Counted from the first letter of the stretch, positions 1-9,301 are shown. The stretch is 64,000 nt of DNA from Rubrivivax sp. (GCA_020852865.1 JADYZZ010000068.1:1-64000), one strand, 5' to 3'. Numbers and translations are program-made. Notes: generated by a model not told the origin, from the letters alone.

Positions 1-1328
<1,328 letters not shown>

Positions 1329-1367
1329 GCAGGGTGCCGAGCCGCGCCGAGCGGCGCGCGCTTGGGC

Positions 1368-1373
1368 TATACT
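1368..1373 (+). promoter_or_regulatory. -10 box of the tRNA-Gly promoter
   Basis: TATACT, one mismatch from the sigma-70 -10 consensus, ends 12 bases before the tRNA 5' end and is followed by a GC-only discriminator. GC-rich discriminators are typical of stable-RNA promoters under stringent control. I see no good -35 box at the usual distance. Confidence 0.55.
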
Positions 1374-1385
1374 GCGCCGCTCCAC

Positions 1386-1461
1386 GCGGGAATAGCTCAG
1401 TTGGTAGAGCGCAACCTTGCCAAGGTTGAGGTCGCGAGTTCGAGACTCGTTTCCCGCTCCA
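1386..1461 (+). tRNA. tRNA-Gly(GCC)
   Basis: 76-nt cloverleaf. The acceptor stem GCGGGAA pairs with TTCCCGC, followed by discriminator T and an encoded CCA (1459-1461). The D-arm contains AGCTCAGTTGGTAGAGC and the anticodon loop CTTGCCAA carries GCC. The T-arm reads GTTCGAGAC. It reads glycine codons GGC and GGU. In E. coli the same three isoacceptors (Gly-GCC, Cys-GCA, Leu-UAA) form the glyW-cysT-leuZ operon. Confidence 0.96.
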
Positions 1462-1485
1462 GGACAACGCCGGTTCCGGCAGCCC

Positions 1486-1512
1486 AGGGAAGCTCAGGCT
1501 TCCCTTCGTTTT
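1486..1512 (+). terminator. Rho-independent terminator after tRNA-Gly
   Basis: Perfect 8-bp stem AGGGAAGC/GCTTCCCT (1486-1493 with 1498-1505), tetraloop TCAG, then TTCGTTTT. This is a classical intrinsic terminator. It suggests tRNA-Gly is transcribed separately from tRNA-Cys, which has its own possible -10 box (TAGGAT, 1515-1520). Confidence 0.8.
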
Positions 1513-1531
1513 GCTAGGATCCATGGCGCAC

Positions 1532-1605
1532 GGCGCGATAGCAAAGCGGTTATGCACCGGATTGCAAATCCGTTGAGGCCGGTTCGACTCCGGCTCGCGC
1601 CTCCA
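1532..1605 (+). tRNA. tRNA-Cys(GCA)
   Basis: 74-nt cloverleaf. The acceptor GGCGCGA pairs with TCGCGCC, followed by discriminator U73, the hallmark identity base of tRNA-Cys, and an encoded CCA. The anticodon stem-loop CGGATTGCAAATCCG carries GCA. A TAGGAT hexamer at 1515-1520 lies 11 bases upstream and could be its own -10 box. Confidence 0.96.
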
Positions 1606-1621
1606 GCGACGACACCTGTGC

Positions 1622-1646
1622 CGACGGCCCCGACGCGGGGCCGTCG
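1622..1646. terminator. Strong hairpin between convergent tRNA-Cys and tRNA-Leu
   Basis: Perfect 10-bp stem CGACGGCCCC/GGGGCCGTCG around a 5-base loop, placed between the 3' ends of two convergent tRNA genes. There is no T-tract on either side. It is therefore inferred, not proven, to be a bidirectional terminator or 3'-end stabiliser. Confidence 0.5.
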
Positions 1647-1712
1647 CGCTTGCGGCGGCCGGTGGGGGCCGACGGCGCGAGCGGCGCGGCCCGCCGACCT
1701 GCCTGCCGGCCC

Positions 1713-1797
1713 TGGTGCGCGGGACGGGACTCGAACCCGTACGCCTTGCGGCTGCGGCTTTTAAGGCCGCTGCGTCTGCCTGTTCCGCCACCCGCGC
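1713..1797 (-). tRNA. tRNA-Leu(UAA)
   Basis: 85-nt class II tRNA on the minus strand. The acceptor GCGCGGG pairs with CCCGCGC, followed by A and an encoded CCA. The anticodon stem GCGGC/GCCGC encloses loop CTTAAAA, giving anticodon UAA (reads UUA and UUG). The long variable arm is typical of tRNA-Leu. A CACAAT hexamer on the minus strand at 1812-1807 is a weak -10 candidate. It is inverted relative to the Gly and Cys genes, unlike E. coli glyW-cysT-leuZ. Confidence 0.95.
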
Positions 1798-1866
1798 GCG
1801 CCCGCGATTGTGCGGCTGCGGGTCGCCGCTTGACCTGGCCCAAGCGCCGCGTCGCCTGCGGCCGCC

Positions 1867-1872
1867 TAGAAT
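1867..1872 (+). promoter_or_regulatory. Candidate -10 box for etfBA
   Basis: TAGAAT (two mismatches from TATAAT) in the tRNA-etfB gap would give a leader of about 40 nt. The same hexamer precedes rpsB in this window. No convincing -35 box is seen. Confidence 0.35.
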
Positions 1873-1918
1873 CGCGCCATCCCCTGTAGGAACGAATGCA
1901 AGACGAGGAGTCTGGCCG

Positions 1919-2668
1919 ATGAAGGTGCTGGTGCCGGTGAAGCGGGTGGTCGACTACAACGTCAAGGTGCGCGTCAAGGGCGACGGCAGCGGCGTCGACA
2001 TCGCCAACGTGAAGATGAGCATGAACCCGTTCGACGAGATCGCCGTCGAGGAGGCGATGCGCCTGAAGGAAAAGGGCGCGGCGAGCGAGGTCGTGGCCGT
2101 CTCCTGCGGCGTCGCGCAGTGCCAGGAGACGCTGCGCACGGCGATGGCCATCGGCGCCGACCGCGCGATCCTGGTCGAGAGCGCCGAGGAGCTGCAGCCG
2201 CTGGCGGTGGCCAAGCTGCTCGCGGCGCTGGTCGCCAAGGAGCAGCCGGGCCTGGTGATCCTGGGCAAGCAGGCGATCGACGACGACTGCAACCAGACCG
2301 GGCAGATGCTGGCCGCCCTGGCCAAGCTGCCGCAGGCGACCTTCGTGAGCAAGGTCGAGGTCGCGGGCGGCAGGGCCCAGGTCACGCGCGAGATCGACGG
2401 CGGCCTCGAGCGGCTCGAGCTCGCGCTGCCGGCGGTCCTGACCACCGACCTGCGTTTGAACGAGCCGCGCTACGTGACGCTGCCCAACATCATGAAGGCC
2501 AAGAAGAAGCCGCTCGACGTCGTGAAGCCGGCCGACCTCGGCGTCGACGTGGCGCCGCGCATCAAGACGCTGAAGGTGGCCGAGCCGCCCAAGCGCCGCG
2601 CCGGCGTCAAGGTACCCGACGTGGCCACGCTCGTCGACAAGCTGAAGAACGAAGCCAAGGTGATCTGA
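1919..2668 (+). CDS. etfB: Electron transfer flavoprotein subunit beta
   Basis: 249 residues, the usual EtfB length. With EtfA it forms a soluble FAD/AMP heterodimer that collects electrons from acyl-CoA dehydrogenases and passes them to ETF:quinone oxidoreductase. The N-terminus [14 protein letters not shown] and the partner-docking recognition loop [10 protein letters not shown] (around residues 188-197) are diagnostic. The ATG at 1919 is chosen because it gives the family N-terminus and has GACGAGGAG upstream; the open frame extends further 5' through the antisense side of tRNA-Leu but has no support there. etfA starts one base after the stop. An acyl-CoA dehydrogenase, its likely electron donor, lies just downstream. 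Confidence 0.97.
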   Translation: MKVLVPVKRVVDYNVKVRVKGDGSGVDIANVKMSMNPFDEIAVEEAMRLKEKGAASEVVAVSCGVAQCQETLRTAMAIGADRAILVESAEELQPLAVAKLLAALVAKEQPGLVILGKQAIDDDCNQTGQMLAALAKLPQATFVSKVEVAGGRAQVTREIDGGLERLELALPAVLTTDLRLNEPRYVTLPNIMKAKKKPLDVVKPADLGVDVAPRIKTLKVAEPPKRRAGVKVPDVATLVDKLKNEAKVI

Positions 2669-2669
2669 G

Positions 2670-3602
2670 ATGGCCGCACTCGTCATTGCCGAACACGACA
2701 ACGCGCATCTCAAGGGCGCGACGCTCAACACCGTGACCGCGGCCGCGGCCTGCGGCGGCGAGGTGCATGTGCTGGTGGCCGGGGAGAACGCGGCCGGCGT
2801 GGCGCAGGCCGCGGCACAGGTCGCCGGCGTGGCCAAGGTGCTGCACGCCGACGGGCCCGCGCTCGCGCACGGCCTGGCCGAGAACCTCGCCGCGCAGGTG
2901 GTCGCGCTGGCCGGCGGCTACACGCACATCCTGTTCCCGGCGACGGCCGGCGGCAAGAACGTCGCGCCGCGCGTGGCCGCCCTGCTCGACGTGGCGCAGA
3001 TCAGCGACGCGACCAAGGTCGTCGCGCCCGACACCTTCGAGCGCCCGATCTACGCGGGCAACGCCATCGCCACCGTGCAGAGCACCGATGCGGTCAAGGT
3101 CGTCACGGTGCGCACCACCGGTTTCGACGCCGCAGCCGCCGGCGGCGGCAGCGCGGCGGTGCAGAGCGTCGCCGCGGTGCCCGACGGCGGCGGCACCGCC
3201 TATCTCGGCGCCGAGATCGCCAAGCTCGACCGGCCCGAGCTCACCGCCGCCAAGGTCATCGTGAGCGGCGGGCGCGCGCTGGGCTCGAGCGAGAAATTCA
3301 CCGAAGTGCTCACGCCGCTGGCCGACAAACTCGGCGCGGCACTGGGAGCCAGCCGCGCCGCGGTGGATGCGGGCTATGCACCCAACGACTGGCAGGTGGG
3401 GCAGACCGGCAAGATCGTCGCGCCGCAGCTCTACATCGCCTGCGGCATCAGCGGCGCCATCCAGCACCTCGCGGGCATGAAGGACAGCAAGGTCATCGTC
3501 GCCATCAACAAGGATCCCGAAGCGCCGATCTTCGCCGTCGCCGACTACGGCCTCGAGGCCGACCTGTTCGCCGCGGTGCCCGAGCTCGTCGCCAAGCTCT
3601 GA
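2670..3602 (+). CDS. etfA: Electron transfer flavoprotein subunit alpha
   Basis: 310 residues, full length. This is the FAD-binding partner of EtfB, in the cytoplasm. The C-terminal FAD domain is clear: [13 protein letters not shown], then [16 protein letters not shown] and the NKDPEAPIF loop that contacts the flavin, then the [11 protein letters not shown] ending. The start codon lies one base after the etfB stop, so the two subunits are translationally coupled and made in equal amounts. Downstream is a 73-base gap with a modest hairpin (GGGCGCC at 3619-3625 pairing with GGCGCCC at 3644-3650) before the acyl-CoA dehydrogenase gene. Identification is certain. Confidence 0.97.
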   Translation: MAALVIAEHDNAHLKGATLNTVTAAAACGGEVHVLVAGENAAGVAQAAAQVAGVAKVLHADGPALAHGLAENLAAQVVALAGGYTHILFPATAGGKNVAPRVAALLDVAQISDATKVVAPDTFERPIYAGNAIATVQSTDAVKVVTVRTTGFDAAAAGGGSAAVQSVAAVPDGGGTAYLGAEIAKLDRPELTAAKVIVSGGRALGSSEKFTEVLTPLADKLGAALGASRAAVDAGYAPNDWQVGQTGKIVAPQLYIACGISGAIQHLAGMKDSKVIVAINKDPEAPIFAVADYGLEADLFAAVPELVAKL

Positions 3603-3675
3603 TCGCATCCGCGGGCGAGGGCGCCGGCTCCGGCAACGGACGCGGCGCCCTTGCCGCTCTTACCGGGAGATCGAC

Positions 3676-5451
3676 ATGACCTACCGCGCCCCCGTCGAGG
3701 AAATGCTTTTCGTGATGCAGGAGCTGGCCGGCATCGACGCCGTCGCGCAGTTGCCGGGCCACGAGGAGGCGGGCTACGACACGGCCGCCGCCGTGCTCGA
3801 GGAATGCGCCCGCTTCAACGAGGGCGTGGTGGCGCCGCTCAACCATCCGGCCGACCAGTCGCCGTCGAGCTTCCAGGACGGCCGCGTGACGACCAGCCCG
3901 GGCTTCAAGGCGGCGTTCGCCCAGTTCGCCGCGGGCGGCTGGCAGGGTCTGCAGCATCCGCCGCAGTTCGGCGGCCAGGGCCTGCCCAAGCTCATCCACT
4001 CGGCCTGCGCCGAGATGGTCAACAGCGCCAGCCTGAGCTTCGCGCTGTGCCCGCTGCTCACCGACGGCGCGATCGAGGCCCTGCTCACCGCCGGCAGCGA
4101 AGAGCAGCAGGCGGCCTACATCCCGAAGATGATCGACGGCAGCTGGACCGGCTCGATGAACCTGACCGAGCCGCAGGCCGGCAGCGACCTGTCGCTCGTG
4201 CGCACGCGCGCCGAGCCGCGCGCCGACGGCAGCTGGCTGCTCTTCGGCACCAAGGTCTTCATCACTTACGGCGAGCACGACCTGGCGGACAACATCGTCC
4301 ACCTCGTGCTCGCGCGCGTGGCCGGCGCGCCCGAGGGCGTCAAGGGCATCAGCCTGTTCATCTGCCCCAAGGTGCTGGCCGACGGTACGCGCAACGATGT
4401 GCACTGCGTGAGCATCGAGCACAAGCTCGGCATCAAGGCCAGCCCGACCGCGGTGCTGCAGTACGGCGACCACGGCGGCGCCGTCGCCTACCTGGTGGGC
4501 CAGGAGAACCACGGTCTCGAGTACATGTTCGTGATGATGAACGCGGCGCGCTTCGGCGTCGGCATCCAGGGCATCGCGCTGGCCGAGCGCGCCTACCAGC
4601 AGGCAGTGGCCTACGCGCGCGAGCGGGTGCAGAGCCGACCGGCCGACGGCAGCCTGAGCCGGGCCGCGCCGATCATCCACCACCCCGACGTGCGCCGCAT
4701 GCTGATGACGATGCGCGCGCACACCGAAGGCTGCCGTGCCCTGGCCTACGTGGCGGCGGCCGCCTACGACGCCGCCCATGCGCACCCCGACGCCGCCGTG
4801 CGCGCCCGCAACCAGGCCTTCTACGAGTTCATGGTGCCGCTGGTGAAGGGCCTTTCGACCGAGATGGCGCTCGAGGTCGCGAGTCTGGGCGTGCAGGTGC
4901 ACGGGGGCATGGGCTACATCGAGGAGACCGGCGCCGCACAGCACCTGCGCGACGCCAAGATCCTGACGATCTACGAGGGCACGACCGCGATCCAGGCCAA
5001 CGATCTCGTCGGCCGCAAGACGATGCGCGATGGCGGCGCCACGGCGCGCGCCCTGGCCGCCCAGGTCGCCGTCACCGTGGACGATCTGCAGGCCCAGGGC
5101 GGCGATGCCGGCCAGGCGATGGCCAGGCGGCTCGACGGTGCGCGCCGTGCCTTCCTCGACGTCGTCGACTACGTCGTGACGCAGGGCAGGCAGAACCCGA
5201 ATGCCGTCTTCGCGGGCAGCGTGCCCTATCTGATGCTCGCCGGAACGCTGGCCGCCGGCTGGCAGATGGCGCGCGCCTTGCGGGCGGCCCAGGCGCGGCT
5301 GGCTGCGGGCGACGCGCCCGAATTCATGCGCGCCAAGATCGCCACCGCGCGCTTCTACGGCGAGCATCTGCTCAACCGCGCGGGCGCCTGGCGCGACAGC
5401 ATCGTCGAAGGCGCCGATGCCGTCACGGCGCTCGCGCCCGAAGCCTTCTGA
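3676..5451 (+). CDS. Acyl-CoA dehydrogenase, long (DmdC-like) subfamily
   Basis: 591 residues, longer than the about 380 of classical acyl-CoA dehydrogenases. It matches the roughly 590-residue subfamily that includes 3-(methylthio)propanoyl-CoA dehydrogenase DmdC. The N-terminal helical domain is about 35-155 and the beta domain with MNLTEPQAGSDLS about 160-275. The C-terminal helical domain is about 285-465, followed by an extra C-terminal domain to the end. The catalytic base is Glu434 in LTIYEGTTAIQ. It oxidises an acyl-CoA to the 2-enoyl-CoA and would pass electrons to the EtfBA encoded just upstream. GGGAG lies 8 bases before the ATG. The substrate cannot be read from the sequence; DmdC activity is only one option, and fatty acid oxidation is equally likely. 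Confidence 0.92.
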   Translation: MTYRAPVEEMLFVMQELAGIDAVAQLPGHEEAGYDTAAAVLEECARFNEGVVAPLNHPADQSPSSFQDGRVTTSPGFKAAFAQFAAGGWQGLQHPPQFGGQGLPKLIHSACAEMVNSASLSFALCPLLTDGAIEALLTAGSEEQQAAYIPKMIDGSWTGSMNLTEPQAGSDLSLVRTRAEPRADGSWLLFGTKVFITYGEHDLADNIVHLVLARVAGAPEGVKGISLFICPKVLADGTRNDVHCVSIEHKLGIKASPTAVLQYGDHGGAVAYLVGQENHGLEYMFVMMNAARFGVGIQGIALAERAYQQAVAYARERVQSRPADGSLSRAAPIIHHPDVRRMLMTMRAHTEGCRALAYVAAAAYDAAHAHPDAAVRARNQAFYEFMVPLVKGLSTEMALEVASLGVQVHGGMGYIEETGAAQHLRDAKILTIYEGTTAIQANDLVGRKTMRDGGATARALAAQVAVTVDDLQAQGGDAGQAMARRLDGARRAFLDVVDYVVTQGRQNPNAVFAGSVPYLMLAGTLAAGWQMARALRAAQARLAAGDAPEFMRAKIATARFYGEHLLNRAGAWRDSIVEGADAVTALAPEAF

Positions 5452-5471
5452 ACCGCGAGCCGCGCGCCGCG

Positions 5472-6443
5472 ATGCCGCTGCCGCCCGTCCTGCAGGACCT
5501 GCCGCTGCCGATCGTCGGCGCGCCGCTGTTCATCATTTCCAACCCCGGGCTCGTGATCGAGCAATGCAAGGCCGGCGTCGTCGGCTCGATGCCCGCGCTC
5601 AATGCACGCCCCGCGTCGCAGCTCGACGCCTGGCTGGCCGAGATCACCGAGACGCTCGCCGCCTGGGATCGCGCGCACCCCGAGCGCAGGGCCGCGCCCT
5701 ACGCGATCAACCAGATCGTGCATCGCAGCAACGACCGCCTCGAGCAGGACATGGCGGTGTGCGCGAAGTACCGGGTACCGATCGTCATCACCTCGCTCGG
5801 CGCGCGCAGCGACGTCAACGACGCGGTGCACGCCTGGGGCGGCGTCGTGCTGCACGACGTCATCGACGACCGCTTCGCGCGCAAGGCGGTCGACAAGGGC
5901 GCCGACGGCCTCATCGCGGTGGCGGCGGGCGCCGGCGGCCACGCCGGCGTCAAGAGCCCGTTTGCGCTCGTGGCCGAGATCCGCGCCTGGTTCGACGGGC
6001 CGCTCGCGCTGTCGGGCGCCATCGCCACCGGCGGCGGCGTGCTGGCGGCGCAGGCGATGGGCGCCGACTTCGCCTATATCGGCTCGGCCTTCATCGCCAC
6101 CGAGGAAGCGCGCGCCTCCGACGCCTACAAGCAATGCGTGGTCGCGAGCACGAGCGACGACATCGTGTACTCGAGTCTGTTCACCGGCGTGCACGGCAAC
6201 TACCTCAAGCCCTCGATCCGCGCCGCCGGCCTCGACCCGGACCGCCTGCCCGAAGGCGACATTTCGACGATGCAGTTCGGCGGCGCCGGCGCGGCCAAGG
6301 CCTGGAAGGACATCTGGGGCTGCGGCCAGGGCATCGGTGCGGTGCATTCCGTGGTGCCGGTGGCCGAACTGGTGGGCCGGCTCGAGCGCGAATACCGCGC
6401 GGCGCGTGCGCGCGTGCTCGAGCGCTCGGCCGGCGCGCGCTGA
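5472..6443 (+). CDS. Nitronate monooxygenase / 2-nitropropane dioxygenase-like FMN protein
   Basis: 323 residues with a TIM-barrel FMN fold. The start ATG at 5472 gives the family N-terminus (LPLPIVGAPLFIISNPGL); the frame stays open far upstream but that part is antisense or out-of-frame coding. Family signatures are the catalytic His157 in AAGAGGHAG, the FMN phosphate loop AIATGGGV and the GADFAYIGSAFIAT strand. Class I nitronate monooxygenases oxidise alkyl nitronates such as propionate-3-nitronate to carbonyl products. In Burkholderiales such genes often sit beside acyl-CoA dehydrogenase genes, as here (20 bases downstream of one), and the true substrate may be different. Family assignment is firm, substrate is not. 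Confidence 0.85.
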   Translation: MPLPPVLQDLPLPIVGAPLFIISNPGLVIEQCKAGVVGSMPALNARPASQLDAWLAEITETLAAWDRAHPERRAAPYAINQIVHRSNDRLEQDMAVCAKYRVPIVITSLGARSDVNDAVHAWGGVVLHDVIDDRFARKAVDKGADGLIAVAAGAGGHAGVKSPFALVAEIRAWFDGPLALSGAIATGGGVLAAQAMGADFAYIGSAFIATEEARASDAYKQCVVASTSDDIVYSSLFTGVHGNYLKPSIRAAGLDPDRLPEGDISTMQFGGAGAAKAWKDIWGCGQGIGAVHSVVPVAELVGRLEREYRAARARVLERSAGAR

Positions 6444-6470
6444 AGACAGCGCGGAGCCAGGGAGCAAGGC

Positions 6471-6785
6471 ATGAAGCACTGGCGCGCTGCCGTCGCCGCC
6501 GCTGCAATGGGCGCGGTGCTGGCCGGCTGCGCGTCGGTGGGCATCGGCATCGGCCTGCCGATCCCCGGCGTGGGCTCGGTCGGCGTCTCGGTCGACAGCA
6601 GCGGGCGCGTCGGCGCCGGAGTCGGCGTCGGCACGGGCCCGGTCAGCGTCGGTGTCGGCGGCACGCTGCAACTGCCGCCGGCCGCGCGCGACGAGCGCTC
6701 CGCGGGGGCGGCGCGCGCTGCGTCCGGCGCTTCCGCCTCGGCGGCCGCTGCGGCCGCTTCGGCGGCGTCGGCCGCAACGCGCTGA
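6471..6785 (+). CDS. Small Gly/Val-rich lipoprotein
   Basis: 104 residues. A lipoprotein signal peptide ends at lipobox LAGC (Cys20), so the mature part is membrane-anchored, probably at the outer membrane. Residues 22-66 are an alternating Gly/Val/Ile stretch (GIGIGLPIPGVG... VGAGVGVGTGPVSVGVGG), and the last 30 residues are almost only Ala, Ser and Arg. I do not recognise a named function. Glycine-alternating segments can form beta-rich or amyloid-like structures, but that is inference. It lies 27 bases after the nitronate monooxygenase gene and 10 bases before an amidohydrolase gene, so all three may share a transcript. Confidence 0.7.
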   Translation: MKHWRAAVAAAAMGAVLAGCASVGIGIGLPIPGVGSVGVSVDSSGRVGAGVGVGTGPVSVGVGGTLQLPPAARDERSAGAARAASGASASAAAAAASAASAATR

Positions 6786-6795
6786 GCACGGCCGC

Positions 6796-8046
6796 ATGGG
6801 CAGGCCGCAGCGCATCGCCATCCGCCACGCGCGGGTCTTCGACAGCGCGCATGCGCGCCTGCTCGACGGCTGCACCGTCGTCGTCGAAGGCGAACGCATT
6901 GCCGCGGTGACGCGCGAGCCGATCGCAGTCGACGACGCCGAGGTCGTCGACGCCGAAGGGCGTGCGCTGCTGCCGGGCCTGATCGATGCCCACGTGCATG
7001 TCGTCGCCGCGTCGCACGATCTGGCCGGCCTGGCGCTGCAGCCGGCCAGCCTCGTCGGCGCCGAGGCCAGCCGCATCATGCGCGCGATGCTGCAGCGCGG
7101 CTTCACGACGGTCCGTGACGCCGGCGGCGCCGACTTCGGCCTGCGCGAGGCGCAGGCGCGCGGCCTGTACGAGGGGCCGCGCCTGTTCATCGCCGGTGCG
7201 CCGATCAGCCAGACCGGAGGGCACTCCGACCTGCGCCCGCGCGGCGTGCGCGGGCGCGACCTGTACTGCGCCTGCGCCGGCCTCGGCCTGGCCGGCGCGA
7301 TCGCCGACGGCGCCGACGAAGTGCGGCGCGCGGTGCGCGAGCAGCTGCGCAACGGCGCCGATCAGATCAAGATCATGGCCGGCGGCGGCATCAGCAGCCC
7401 GAACGATCCGCTCGAAGGAACGCAATACGCGCTGGGCGAACTCGCGGCGGCGGTGGAGGAGGCCGATGCCGCCGGCGTCTACGCGATGGCGCATGCCTAT
7501 TCGGCGCGCGCCGTGACGCGCGCCGTGCAGGCGGGCGTGCGCAGCATCGAGCACGGGAACCTGATCGACGCGGCGACCGCGCGCGTCATGAAGCGCCACG
7601 GCGCCTTCCTCGTGCCCACGCTGGCCACCTACGCGGCGCTGGCGGCCGAGGGCGCGCGGCTCGGCTGGTCGGAGGCGATGCGGGCCAAGCTCGCCGTCGT
7701 CGCAGACCGGGGCATCGAGGCCATCCGGCTGGCGCGTGCCGAGGGCGTGCCGGTGGTCTTCGGCACCGACCTGCTCGGCCACATGCACGCGCAGCAGAGC
7801 AACGAGTTCACGCTGCGCGCCGCCGCCGTGCCGCCGCTCGAACTGCTGCAAAGCGCTACCCACACCGCGGCGCAGCTGCTGCGCCAGGACGGTCGCCTGG
7901 GCCAGATCACGCCCGGCGCCTGGGCCGACCTGCTCCTGGTCGAGGGCGACCCGGCCCGGGACCTGGGCATGCTGGCACGGCCCGAGCAGGGCATCGCGCT
8001 GCTGATGCAGGCCGGCCGCGTGCTGCGGCCGCTGGCGGCGCGCTGA
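6796..8046 (+). CDS. Metal-dependent amidohydrolase (imidazolonepropionase/prolidase-like)
   Basis: 416 residues of the amidohydrolase superfamily (subtype I, binuclear metal). Visible metal ligands are His66 and His68 (DAHVH), Lys192 (QIKIMAGGG, the likely carboxylated bridge), the His residues in AMAHAYS and in IEHGN, and Asp325 in FGTDLLG. This set is typical of the group containing Xaa-Pro dipeptidases and organophosphate acid anhydrolase-like enzymes. There is no signal peptide, so it should be cytosolic. The ATG at 6796 was chosen because it begins directly with the N-terminal beta-sandwich; the longer open frame upstream overlaps the lipoprotein gene. A 10-bp hairpin begins at the stop codon. 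The substrate is unknown. Confidence 0.87.
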   Translation: MGRPQRIAIRHARVFDSAHARLLDGCTVVVEGERIAAVTREPIAVDDAEVVDAEGRALLPGLIDAHVHVVAASHDLAGLALQPASLVGAEASRIMRAMLQRGFTTVRDAGGADFGLREAQARGLYEGPRLFIAGAPISQTGGHSDLRPRGVRGRDLYCACAGLGLAGAIADGADEVRRAVREQLRNGADQIKIMAGGGISSPNDPLEGTQYALGELAAAVEEADAAGVYAMAHAYSARAVTRAVQAGVRSIEHGNLIDAATARVMKRHGAFLVPTLATYAALAAEGARLGWSEAMRAKLAVVADRGIEAIRLARAEGVPVVFGTDLLGHMHAQQSNEFTLRAAAVPPLELLQSATHTAAQLLRQDGRLGQITPGAWADLLLVEGDPARDLGMLARPEQGIALLMQAGRVLRPLAAR

Positions 8047-8068
8047 GGCGGGCCCGGCGGGCCCGCCT
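8046..8068 (+). terminator. GC hairpin at the end of the amidohydrolase gene
   Basis: Perfect 10-bp inverted repeat AGGCGGGCCC/GGGCCCGCCT with a 3-base loop, starting at the last base of the stop codon. No T-tract follows. It is either a terminator relying on the very stable stem or a 3' stabiliser. Confidence 0.5.
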
Positions 8069-8214
8069 GCACCGACCGGCCGGCCTGCCGGGCCGAAGCC
8101 CCGCGCGGCCATGGATGAACGACCGGACCTCGGCCTTGCCGGCTCGAGCCCTCGCGCCGGCCGTCGATATCCCCGGGCGGTGCACGGCCCGGATGCGCCA
8201 CGCGCCCCGAACCC

Positions 8215-9245
8215 ATGAACTACCCACGCCAGCTGCTGCTTTCGATGGCCATTCCCGCCGCCATGGTGGCGGGTGCCGGCTCCTCCGTCGCCATCGGCGC
8301 CGTCTGGCTCGCGGGCGTGGCCCGCCATGCCGATGCGGCTCGGGTTGCCGCTCACCTCGGCGTGGCGGTCCATGCGGTGGCCGCACTCACCGCGCTGTGC
8401 GTTGCCTGCTGCGCGCTGTTCACGGTGTCGATCCTGGGTCGGGCGCGCGCCGAGCTGGGCGGCGAGCCGGCTGCCGCGCGGCGCATGCTCGCGGCCTTCG
8501 CCGACCGACGCCTCGACGCCGAGGTGCCGCCGGCACCCACCGAATGCCTGATGCACGCTCTGGCGCGCGTGCAGCGCTCGCTGCAGGAGATGGTGCGCAC
8601 GTTCCAGCATTCGGCCGGCCATGTGCGGCTGGCCGGCGGCGAGATCGCCGGCGGCAACCTCGACCGGTCGGGCCGCACCGAGCAGGCGGCGGCGAACCCG
8701 CAGCAGACCACCGGCTCGATGGAGCGGCCGACAGCGGGAGTGGGCCAGACCGCGGAGTCGGCGCGGCACGTACACGAGCAGGCCGAGGCGGCCGCGCGCG
8801 CGGCCGGACGCGGCGGCACGGTCGTGGCTTTGCCGCCGTGGCCGGCGAGCTGTGCGCGCTGGCGCAGCGCAGCGCCGCCGCCGCGCGCGAGGTGCGCACG
8901 CTGGTCGGGGCGTCGCTCGAGCAGACGCAGGCCGGCCACCGGCTGGTGGGCGACGTGGGCGGCGCGATGCAGGAGATCGTCAGCGGCATCGACCACGTGC
9001 GGCGCACCATTGCCGAGATCACCGCCGCCAGCGGCGAGCCGAGCACGCGGATCGGCGTCGCGAACCGCTCGGTCTCGCAACGCGAGCCGACGACGCAGCA
9101 CAACGCCGTGCTGGTCGAGCAGAGCACGGCGGGGGCAGACTCGCTGCCGCAGCAGGCCGAGCGGCTGGCGGCAGCGGCGGGCCGCCTGCGTCTCGCGCGC
9201 GCAGCGAACCGACGCCGCCGGCGGTGCGGCGCCGTGCGGACGTAA
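8215..9245 (+). pseudogene. Methyl-accepting chemotaxis protein remnant, signalling tip deleted and frameshifted
   Basis: The N-terminal part is read from ATG 8215. It shows two membrane helices (about residues 8-33 and 49-74), a HAMP-like LGGEP segment and the start of the methyl-accepting coiled coil (EIAGGNLDRSGRTEQAAA). After about base 8820 the match continues in the +2 frame as GRGFAAVAGELCALAQRSA and runs to TAA at 9243-9245 with LVEQSTAGADSL. The roughly 48 residues that normally lie between these parts, including the QTNILALNAAVEAARAGEQ tip that binds CheA and CheW, are missing. The periplasmic sensor domain is also nearly absent. The junction sits in GGTCGTGG (8820-8827), which could have been shared by both sides. 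Normally invariant residues are also changed, so this is a decayed receptor gene. Confidence 0.8.
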
Positions 9246-9277
9246 GCGCCGCAACAGGGTTCGCGTGGCCCAATAGC

Positions 9278-9301
9278 GCCCTGGCGTCAGGGCGCCAGGG
9301 C
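9278..9301 (+). terminator. Hairpin downstream of the chemoreceptor remnant
   Basis: 9-bp stem GCCCTGGCG/CGCCAGGGC around a 6-base loop. It lies in the 283-base gap between the chemoreceptor remnant and sucA. No T-tract follows. The rest of that gap shows no gene; the sucA promoter is presumably there but I cannot identify it. Confidence 0.35.

Noticed and set aside
1830-1872. TTGACC plus TAGAAT as a full sigma-70 promoter for etfB
   Set aside because: The two hexamers are 31 bases apart, far beyond the 16-18 base spacing; only the -10 candidate is kept.
3651-5471. Frame extending the nitronate monooxygenase gene upstream over the acyl-CoA dehydrogenase
   Set aside because: That part is an out-of-frame reading of the dehydrogenase gene (Arg/Gly-rich). 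Homology begins at ATG 5472.
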